This document shows, in pieces, positions 44,234 to 50,266 of a stretch of DNA of 50,266 bases. The stretch lies in assembly GCA_020350885.1 (NCBI GenBank), contig CP070727.1:1921580-1971845 (forward strand), written 5' to 3'. The notes under the pieces were generated by a model that did not search any database, was not told the origin of the DNA, and saw only the letters and a program-made list of their open reading frames with translations. Position 1 is the stretch's first letter. Each line of letters starts with the position of its first letter. Both the position numbers and the translations under genes were made by a program. The DNA comes from a bacterium (GTDB taxonomy: Bacteria > Krumholzibacteriota > Krumholzibacteriia > Krumholzibacteriales > Krumholzibacteriaceae).

Positions 44234-44797
44234 TTATTTTTCGATAATAGACTTGATGGCGCCCCAGCTTGCCTCCTCAGTTCCGATGCATGGCCAAGGT
44301 GGGCATTCCGGATAGTTAATACACAGACGAGTGTGTACTACACAGCATTCTGTCGGATAGCCGGTCTCACAGTTGGCGAATTGGACACATTCAATCATAG
44401 GATCCGGATGCTTCTCGATCTCGATCTCAGTTTGAGTAGGATCGGTTACCCAGAGTGCCTGATGGAACGGCCATTGCCAATCCCACTGGCAATCGACGAA
44501 GCACACGCTCATACCGGTATCAAGTGTACCGAGTGTTACGGAAACCTCAGGATTTACGGTGACTGTACTCTGTATGATATTTGCCGGGTATACAATCATG
44601 AACTCCGCACAGATCATGCCGCGCTCGCTCGGCAGGCACCAGATCCACATCTCCACCGGGTAGAAGCCCTCCCCCGAAGTACAATAGGTTTCGTGTTCAT
44701 CAATATAGAGACCCATGTAACCGTACGGAGGGAGCACTGCAAGAGATGTACTTGATACCAGCACAAGTACAACTACAATACATAGTACTGTCTTCAT
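44234..44797 (-). CDS. Small secreted protein of the novel family with C-terminal SWGAIK tag
   Basis: 187 residues from the ATG at 44797 with AAGGTG upstream; further in-frame upstream codons are not needed. Signal peptide of about 20 residues. The mature part shares MGLYIDE, VEMWIWCLPSERGMICAEF, YPANIIQST, VSVTLGTLDTGMSVC, WPFHQALWVTDPT and KHPDPxIxC with the protein at 49193-49732 (clear homologues) and more loosely with 3796-4368. It ends EEASWGAIKSIIEK. Disulfides are likely (twelve or more Cys). Function unknown. Confidence 0.86.
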   Translation of the reverse strand: MKTVLCIVVVLVLVSSTSLAVLPPYGYMGLYIDEHETYCTSGEGFYPVEMWIWCLPSERGMICAEFMIVYPANIIQSTVTVNPEVSVTLGTLDTGMSVCFVDCQWDWQWPFHQALWVTDPTQTEIEIEKHPDPMIECVQFANCETGYPTECCVVHTRLCINYPECPPWPCIGTEEASWGAIKSIIEK

Positions 44798-44985
44798 TAC
44801 AAACACCTTCTCTAATTGAAAATGCATATATCCCTTAGATGCCGAAATGGTAGCATGCATATGAGCAAAATACAACAGGTGTTTTTCAGAATGATTTGAC
44901 AATTTAATTTTGATGTCCCATTTTCATATAGGTTAGATTTTTCATCCCGCATATACACGGATCAGAGCCATCAGGGGAACGCGGT

Positions 44986-45312
44986 ATGCATAATTATCGG
45001 GAACACACGATACTCCTTATACTTTGCATAATCGCATGCATGACGGGCTGCTCGAACACCTTCGAATCAACAACGGGAAATATCAGCTTGATCTCTTACA
45101 GTTTGACGGAAGAAAGCCATGTGAGAATTATACTCGTGAATAGCTACGACACCGTCGTGGTAGTTCTCGTCGATGAAGTCCAACAGGAAGGATTTCACAA
45201 AGTCGGATTGAGAAGGGACGACGGTATCATCAGTGGGATCTATTATATCATCATGTATGTAGATGGAGAACTGACTGAAAAGAGGATGATAATCCTCGTG
45301 ATAGAGGATTGA
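44986..45312 (+). CDS. Lipoprotein made of one free-standing FlgD-like/T9SS-type domain
   Basis: 108 residues. The lipobox MTGC puts the lipidated Cys at 22. After it the whole mature chain aligns with the C-terminal FlgD-like domains of the large secreted proteins: YSLTEESHVRIILVNSYDT, then EGFHKVGLRRDDGIISGIYY and EKRMIILVIED. The NPFNP part is absent. The outer-membrane barrel gene starts 1 bp after its stop, with coupled translation likely. It may act with that barrel at the outer membrane, as a receptor or imitation of the sorting domain; this is inference. Confidence 0.8.
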   Translation: MHNYREHTILLILCIIACMTGCSNTFESTTGNISLISYSLTEESHVRIILVNSYDTVVVVLVDEVQQEGFHKVGLRRDDGIISGIYYIIMYVDGELTEKRMIILVIED

Positions 45313-45313
45313 T

Positions 45314-45994
45314 ATGAGACTCTTGAAGATACTCATGATTACAGCATTTGTTATCTGTATAAGGACCGATGTGCATTCTCAAAAGCTGCTTTTTACCGAA
45401 TTCACGTATGGACAGTTCGTGAAGCACACCGATAACGACCTCGATATCACGAATGAGAAGAATCTCAAGGATTCATTCGGGTCCACCATAGGTTTTCAGT
45501 TCAATATCAAGCATTCACACTCAATTCTGTTACAGATCGGATACCACAGATCCGTAACCGAGAAGGCCACCAGTTTTTTAAATTATGTAATGGATCCCCT
45601 GGGGAATGACTACTTCGTCGAGAAGCCCATTGATCTATCCTTTCATGCCGTTCCCGTTGATATCCAGTACGCTTGGTCCATGCATAGATATGTGAATATT
45701 TGTATCGGCCCGTCTTTTACCGGTAACATTAGAAAGATCACTGTGCATTACATCGATTACTATTTAAAAGAGAAAGAATTCATAGACAGGCTGTTTGGCA
45801 TTGGCGCAGGCATTGCCGGATCGATACAACTATCGATTCCCCTCTCACACGGGAAACGATACTGTTTCATCTCTAGTATGGGATTTCGATATGTGAAATC
45901 GCTCTGGTTCGATGCAGAGGGAAGGGAACTGGACGACTACGGTTTATCCTACTCGCAGTTCCAGATAAGCACCGGAATCGGAATCAGGCTTTGA
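45314..45994 (+). CDS. Outer-membrane beta-barrel protein (OMP_b-brl type)
   Basis: 226 residues with a signal peptide ending VHSQ. Alternating strands (LLFTEFTYGQF, STIGFQFNIKH, ILLQIGYHRSV, VPVDIQYAWS, NICIGPSFTGN, GIGAGIAGSIQLSIPL, CFISSMGFRYV, FQISTGIGIRL) fit an eight-stranded barrel, as in the porin-family proteins of Bacteroidetes. It is coupled to the lipoprotein gene before it. Function beyond outer-membrane location is unknown. Confidence 0.82.
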   Translation: MRLLKILMITAFVICIRTDVHSQKLLFTEFTYGQFVKHTDNDLDITNEKNLKDSFGSTIGFQFNIKHSHSILLQIGYHRSVTEKATSFLNYVMDPLGNDYFVEKPIDLSFHAVPVDIQYAWSMHRYVNICIGPSFTGNIRKITVHYIDYYLKEKEFIDRLFGIGAGIAGSIQLSIPLSHGKRYCFISSMGFRYVKSLWFDAEGRELDDYGLSYSQFQISTGIGIRL

Positions 45995-46035
45995 TCTTAT
46001 TTCGCCGTAAAAGGATAGATCCAGAAAGTCGATCA

Positions 46036-47979
46036 CTATCTCAGCAGAACACACTTCCTCGTAAGAACCTGCTTCCCCGCTTTTAATCGATAGAAATAAA
46101 CGCCGCTTACGGCCTGCACACCCGTACCGTCACGACCATCCCACATGAACGTGTGCCTACCGGCCTGCACCAATCGATCGGCAACCGTGTCGATATGCTT
46201 GCCTGAGATATCATAGATATCGAGCCGCACATGGATTTCATGAGGTACTGTAAAGCGTATTAGGGTAGTGGGGTTGAACGGATTCGGATGGTTCTGATAC
46301 AAGGCGAGCCGGACGGATGGTGTCGATACCGGTTCGCTTTCAAATAGCACCTTTCGCATTCCCCGCACGCCGATCTCCACCCGGTACCGGTACATCCCGC
46401 CAGGCGATACGCTCCCATCCTCGTATACATAGTCGAGTCTATTTTCTTCGATACTATCCGTGAACAGTTCCTCGTATGAACCATCCGGTAGCTCTCTTCT
46501 CATCACATGATACCGCATCCCCTCTAGGGATTCTGCCAGCTCCCAGGTGATGGCAACGCGGGATCCGTCGAAGAATACTGAGTAGCCTTTACAAAGTGTC
46601 GCCACGGGCTCGCCATCCGAGTTTATCCTCTGGGCATATATATCACCATAGATCGCCGTCCCGCTGGCGGCCTGCCATGAGACGATCGCACCCGAGCTGC
46701 TGTCAGATATGAGCCTCGGATACGAACTGTTGTATCCATTCTCCGAGCAGATACGCACACCATCTACCTGCCATCTCACGGTGCCATTCGCATCGACCCT
46801 CTGCGCGTAGATGGCATCAGATGTTCCTCGAATATCGAGCCATGTAATTATGGCCCCGCCGCTGCCATCCGATGCGATACGCGGATCGCTCTGATATGTC
46901 GGCTCGGTGCAGAGAGCGACGGCGCTCGCCGGCCAGAGGGTATCTCCGGCGGCATCGATCCTCTGAGCGTAGACATCCTTGTTGTAGTCCCGATTATCCA
47001 GCCATGTGACAATGGCGCCGCCAGAGCCGTCCGGCGTTATATCTATATTCTGCTTTGCGCTCACCGCTGTACACAGAACCACTCCGTTCGGCTGCCAGAC
47101 CGCATTGCCATCAGCATCGAGCCGCTGCGCGTACATTCCGTGGCCGGGATTTCGCCGGTCCTCCCATACGATTATCGCACCCGAACCGGCGTACGGTATG
47201 ATTTGCGGATATCGCTGGTCGCCCGGCAGCGCACAGACGGCGACTCCATTCTGGCCCCACAAGGTATCACCACCGGCACTGATCCTCTGTACATAGATAT
47301 CACCGCCGTTCGAAGTCAATTCGTGCCATGTAACGATCGCCCCGCCCGAGCCGTCCGATACGATCTCGGGATAGATGCCCTCGTCACTGCTGCTCGAGCA
47401 TCCAAGCCCGTTCCCCTGCCAGAGGGTATCGCCATTAGCATCGACCCTCTGTACATGGACACAGGTTCTGCCCCCATCAAACCACGTGATAACGGCACCC
47501 CCCGATCCATCCGGTGCGAGGCGGCAGCGATGATTGTCCTTTCCCGGTGTCATGCAGATAAGAACTCCATTACTTCCCCACAGGACGTTACCGTCCTGAT
47601 CGAGCTTCTGCGCATAGATCATGTTGTTGTGCTCGTCGTTCTCCCACCCTATGATGGCCCCACCGTAACCGTCCGGCGTGATCTGCGGACTCGTCTGGCC
47701 GTCAAGTGTCGAGTGATACACAATGACCCCATCGGCACCCCAGAGGGGCTCACCATTTTGATTGAGCCTCTGGGCATAGATAGTCCCAAAGTACGAAGAC
47801 ACCGAGTGAAACCAGGTGATGATAACACCACCTGCATTATCCGGAGCCAGCTCCGCTTCGCGCCCGTAATACGAACTGATGACGATGCCCCCCTCCACCC
47901 ACTGCGCCTGCATACCGGAAGCCAGAATCAGCACAAATGAGAAAATCGAGAGCATACGTAAAAAACGTTTTCTTATCAT
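46036..47979 (-). CDS. Secreted eight-repeat (propeller-like) protein with FlgD-like T9SS sorting domain, paralogue of 28444-30393
   Basis: 647 residues from the ATG at 47979 (AGGTG 7 nt upstream); an ATG at 48000 is open but poorly placed. Signal peptide ending GMQAQ. Eight units of 50-56 residues follow, e.g. YAQRLDADGNAVW, DGSGGAIVTWLDNRD, as in the paralogue. A fibronectin-like part (VAITWELAESLEG) precedes the sorting domain (NHPNPFNPTTL, SGVYFYRL, TRKCVLLR). The repeats contain few cysteines. Role unknown; surface or extracellular binding is likely. Confidence 0.88.
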   Translation of the reverse strand: MIRKRFLRMLSIFSFVLILASGMQAQWVEGGIVISSYYGREAELAPDNAGGVIITWFHSVSSYFGTIYAQRLNQNGEPLWGADGVIVYHSTLDGQTSPQITPDGYGGAIIGWENDEHNNMIYAQKLDQDGNVLWGSNGVLICMTPGKDNHRCRLAPDGSGGAVITWFDGGRTCVHVQRVDANGDTLWQGNGLGCSSSSDEGIYPEIVSDGSGGAIVTWHELTSNGGDIYVQRISAGGDTLWGQNGVAVCALPGDQRYPQIIPYAGSGAIIVWEDRRNPGHGMYAQRLDADGNAVWQPNGVVLCTAVSAKQNIDITPDGSGGAIVTWLDNRDYNKDVYAQRIDAAGDTLWPASAVALCTEPTYQSDPRIASDGSGGAIITWLDIRGTSDAIYAQRVDANGTVRWQVDGVRICSENGYNSSYPRLISDSSSGAIVSWQAASGTAIYGDIYAQRINSDGEPVATLCKGYSVFFDGSRVAITWELAESLEGMRYHVMRRELPDGSYEELFTDSIEENRLDYVYEDGSVSPGGMYRYRVEIGVRGMRKVLFESEPVSTPSVRLALYQNHPNPFNPTTLIRFTVPHEIHVRLDIYDISGKHIDTVADRLVQAGRHTFMWDGRDGTGVQAVSGVYFYRLKAGKQVLTRKCVLLR

Positions 47980-48145
47980 GAACGCACCTGCCCCGCTCAT
48001 GCGTTTCTCATTCGATAGGATGGGCCTGTCATGATGACCTATCTAATTCAGTACTTCTGAAATAGAGCGTAAGATCCCTACGTATTTAACCACACTTGAA
48101 AGCTACGCTGACTTCTCGGATAAACGGATCGTTGGTAGAACCTGG

Positions 48146-48778
48146 CTACTTCCTGTAGATCGATTTGATCAATCCCCAACTCGATTCTTCTGTATCCACC
48201 ATTTGCTCGCAGTAATGGTTGAAGTGCAAATCGACGATTTCTAGATCCAGTTCGTCGACAATGCCATCGCAGTTGAGATCGTAACAGGTGCTCGAGCCGC
48301 CCATCTCATCAAGGAGCAACGTCATATCCACCAGATCCACCAATCCATCGCCGCTGACATCGGGCGTCTTGATCACAACCAATTCTTGATAGAACGGAGT
48401 CGGATCATCTTTCAGGTGGAGAGAGAGTAGAGCCTCCAAGCAACAACCACCGATTTGGAAATACCAGCAGTATTCCCCCCCGCAGCCCGGATCGACTATG
48501 CAAGTATCCTGTCTGAGGTATGCAGCTTTGTCCAGTGTCTCCCCCGTGCATACATGAAGGCTTCCATTCAGGCATTCAATCTTCATATACACCTGTGAGG
48601 TATGTAACTGGAGTGGTTCATCGTTGTACTTTATACAGAAGCAAAACGAGGCATCACCCGATGGACAGGCTAGATAGCAGAACCGTTCGGGGCAGACACT
48701 GTACTGGCTTAAGCTATCGACACTCCAGCCAGCAACACCGATTACAGTAAGCAAAGCAACTAATGCCAATGTTTTCAT
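48146..48778 (-). CDS. Secreted cysteine-rich protein with dockerin-like module and C-terminal SWGAIK tag
   Basis: 210 residues from the ATG at 48778, with AGGAGGTGAG upstream. After the signal peptide comes a cysteine-rich part (VCPERFCYLACPSGDASFCFC). Residues about 147-190 form a type I dockerin-like pair of calcium loops: DVSGDGLVDLVDM and DLNCDGIVDELDL. The end is EESSWGLIKSIYRK. Dockerins bind cohesins in scaffolded complexes; no cohesin was recognised in the window. The tag after the dockerin, not in place of it, suggests the two have different jobs. Confidence 0.85.
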   Translation of the reverse strand: MKTLALVALLTVIGVAGWSVDSLSQYSVCPERFCYLACPSGDASFCFCIKYNDEPLQLHTSQVYMKIECLNGSLHVCTGETLDKAAYLRQDTCIVDPGCGGEYCWYFQIGGCCLEALLSLHLKDDPTPFYQELVVIKTPDVSGDGLVDLVDMTLLLDEMGGSSTCYDLNCDGIVDELDLEIVDLHFNHYCEQMVDTEESSWGLIKSIYRK

Positions 48779-49192
48779 ACGCTCACCTCCTGTAAAAAGA
48801 CGTGAATCGTTTACCTCATTAATACCCTGTTTCACTCTGGTTCACAGACGACGATATTAGTTGTTGCGATAGCGTCGGAATCCTCGAAGATGCACAGCAG
48901 GTTAGCATCATGCCTATACAAATATAAAATGGTACGAACATGCATCGTGTATGTGCTGATAATATATTTCTCAACATTGTTTACTCCCTATTTACCCCCG
49001 GCAATTGCTGATGCAACAACGGATACGAAGACACCTGGTTCTAATTCTCTGGCAGCCTGTCCATTCTACCACCCAACTCCAAGGAATTCAATAGCTTAAT
49101 TTCATTGAATACGGTTCGTAGTTATGATATGATGATTTTAGATAAGTAAGGCAATCTATTCAAATTCTCAAAGAACGAAGGAGGTGAAAGTA
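48779..49192. other. Intergenic region between divergent secreted-protein genes
   Basis: A 414-bp gap holding ribosome sites and promoters for both sides. An open frame at 48890-49099 (+) begins with a hydrophobic run that looks like a signal peptide, but has no ribosome site, no homologue that I know, and low complexity; I do not call it a gene. Confidence 0.5.
49105..49133 (+). promoter_or_regulatory. Promoter of the secreted protein gene at 49193
   Basis: TTGAAT (49105-49110) and TATGAT (49128-49133) are 17 bp apart, about 60 bp ahead of the ATG. Confidence 0.5.
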
Positions 49193-49732
49193 ATGAAGAA
49201 AGTGCTAATTATTGTTGCACTTCTGCTTGTGTATGGATCCGCTTTTGCACAGCCGGTAGGCTACATAGGTCTATTCGTAGATGATAGCCATTCTTTCTGG
49301 TGTGCAGAAGGTTCCGGCTTCTACTCGTTTGAGATGTGGATCTGGTGCCTGCCGAGTGAGCGGGGCATGATCTGCGCCGAGTTCATGTGTGTATACCCGG
49401 CAAATGTCATTCAGAGCACCCTCACAACGAATCCCATTGTTTCCGTGACACTCGGAACGCTCGACACCGGTATGAGCGTCTGCTACTTTGCCTGCGAATG
49501 GGATTGGAACTGGCCGTTCCATCAAACACTCTGGGTTACCGATGCGACCGAGAGCGTTATCACCATCGAAAAACATCCAGATCCAAATATCGTTTGCATC
49601 CAGTTCGCCAACTGTGAGCCCGGTTATCCGACCGAGTGCGTCAGCCCCATCAGCATGATAGAGATCAACCACTGCACAAACGCGGTTGATGAAAGCAGCT
49701 GGAGTGCAATAAAGGGGTTGTTAAACAGATAA
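49193..49732 (+). CDS. Small secreted protein of the novel family with C-terminal SWGAIK-type tag
   Basis: 179 residues from the ATG at 49193, 8 nt after GGAGG; the GTG at 49184 lies on the ribosome site itself. Signal peptide ends AFAQ. It is the close homologue of 44234-44797: GLFVDD, MWIWCLPSERGMICAEF, VYPANVIQST, VSVTLGTLDTGMSVC, WPFHQTLWVTDAT, KHPDPNIVC, QFANCEPGYPTEC. It ends DESSWSAIKGLLNR, a slightly diverged tag. A terminator follows. Function unknown. Confidence 0.87.
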   Translation: MKKVLIIVALLLVYGSAFAQPVGYIGLFVDDSHSFWCAEGSGFYSFEMWIWCLPSERGMICAEFMCVYPANVIQSTLTTNPIVSVTLGTLDTGMSVCYFACEWDWNWPFHQTLWVTDATESVITIEKHPDPNIVCIQFANCEPGYPTECVSPISMIEINHCTNAVDESSWSAIKGLLNR

Positions 49733-49767
49733 CGACTCACTATATGGGGTGCTCCTGGCACCTGGTT

Positions 49768-49796
49768 ACAGGGCAATGGGGCACCCTGTATTTTTA
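49768..49796 (+). terminator. Rho-independent terminator after the gene at 49193
   Basis: ACAGGG (49768-49773) pairs with CCCTGT (49784-49789) around a 10-nt loop, followed by ATTTTTA. An overlapping pair GGGTGC (49747-49752)/GCACCC (49781-49786) could make a larger alternative stem. Confidence 0.65.
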
Positions 49797-49906
49797 GGCC
49801 AGTCCAGAGGTTCTAACCCGCAGGATACTCAGAATAGCGGGATGAACCAGATTTTCCGTTGACTTCCTAATGTTACCATGGAGCAATAATCGGCTGTTAC
49901 TCACAG

Positions 49907-50266
49907 ATGAATAAGATTACAGCTCTGACGTTTTTTGCCCTGTTGGTACCGGCCGTTGCATCCGCGCAGATCTGCTCGAAGGATGGCGATCCGGGACTAT
50001 ACGTGGATTTCGGTACGGATACCGATGAGATCATCGCGGGTGCCACGAACATCTACACACTTGGACCTGCAAACTTCGGTTTCGTTTCGGTATGTCCTGA
50101 TCCCGACACCTTCTGCTTCGACGTAATCCTGGAAACCGCCGGCTGGTCCGTCACGGGTAATCCTCCATTCGGAGATTGCTTCATTCTTGATCCCGGCTAC
50201 CTCTGGTGGCAGGATGTCATAGTCACCGCACCGTGCGATGTTGAGCCGTGCGACTACGATACCATC
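49907..50266 (+). CDS. Secreted protein, N-terminal 120 residues (3' end off window)
   Basis: An ATG at 49907 opens a frame that runs to the window end without a stop. The first 21 residues are a signal peptide (MNKITALTFFALLVPAVASAQ). The mature part has GLYVDFGTDTD, then CPDPDTFCFDVILETAGW, CFILDPGYLWW and PCDVEPCDYDT, with regular cysteines. GLYVDF echoes the LYxDE of the small tagged family, but the rest differs. Which C-terminal signal it carries cannot be seen. No strong ribosome site precedes it. Confidence 0.75.
   Translation, partial: MNKITALTFFALLVPAVASAQICSKDGDPGLYVDFGTDTDEIIAGATNIYTLGPANFGFVSVCPDPDTFCFDVILETAGWSVTGNPPFGDCFILDPGYLWWQDVIVTAPCDVEPCDYDTI

Noticed and set aside
47140..47940. 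Long open frame (266 codons) on the + strand opposite the eight-repeat protein
   Set aside because: It is a mirror of the regular repeats on the minus strand; it has no ribosome site or signal and its residues follow the repeat period.
48890..49099. 69-codon frame with a signal-like hydrophobic run
   Set aside because: No ribosome site and it lies in a promoter region; kept only as a remark on the intergenic entry.

Overview
The window looks like a chromosomal stretch of an uncultured, Gram-negative, probably anaerobic bacterium of the Fibrobacteres-Chlorobi-Bacteroidetes (FCB) side of the tree. A candidate phylum of the Krumholzibacteriota, Eiseniibacteriota or Latescibacterota kind would fit. 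This is inferred from four large secreted proteins that end in FlgD-like/T9SS type A sorting domains with the NPFNP motif, a dockerin protein, a lipoprotein/outer-membrane barrel pair and a BamB-type tungsten enzyme. There is no rRNA or taxonomic marker to prove it. Several promoters read as ordinary sigma-70 hexamers with 17 bp spacing.

Layout. 1-3.6 kb: a leftward operon of a TetR regulator, a radical SAM/SPASM protein and a BamB-like AOR-family subunit cut by the window edge, with a clear promoter and tandem palindromic operator. 3.8-10.5 kb: a small secreted protein, a 1,097-residue cadherin-like repeat protein, a GH92 alpha-mannosidase bracketed by short copies of the 3' end of a tRNA-Glu gene, and that tRNA. 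10.6-14.1 kb: a leftward pair of a DnaE-like protein that has lost its polymerase aspartates and LexA, read from a promoter whose spacer is a perfect palindrome. 14.2-19.6 kb: an RsbU-type phosphatase, a Ser/Thr kinase with TPRs and two small proteins. 19.7-28.4 kb: surface-glycan genes (a pyruvyl transferase-FrhB fusion, a flippase-like protein, a GT2 and three GT-C paralogues, the last fused to a beta-helix). 28.4-34.6 kb: secreted repeat proteins and a protealysin/emfourin pair. 35.2-44.1 kb: an SGNH hydrolase with an alkaline-phosphatase-superfamily protein, alpha/beta hydrolase with thioesterase, a cyclase-ATPase with a solitary cNMP-binding protein, and a flavin reductase. 44.2-50.3 kb: another cluster of secreted proteins.

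The most striking pattern is the C-terminus of the secreted proteins. Four large ones end in the known FlgD-like sorting domain. Five others, with quite different bodies (a novel ~180-residue family, a dockerin protein and a beta-helix), end in a short tag of the form E-(E)-S-S-W-G-A-I-K-S-x-Y-R. The codons differ between copies, so protein-level conservation is likely. I read this as a candidate second, undescribed C-terminal sorting or anchoring signal. The catalytically dead DnaE-like protein in a probable SOS operon with LexA is the second notable item.
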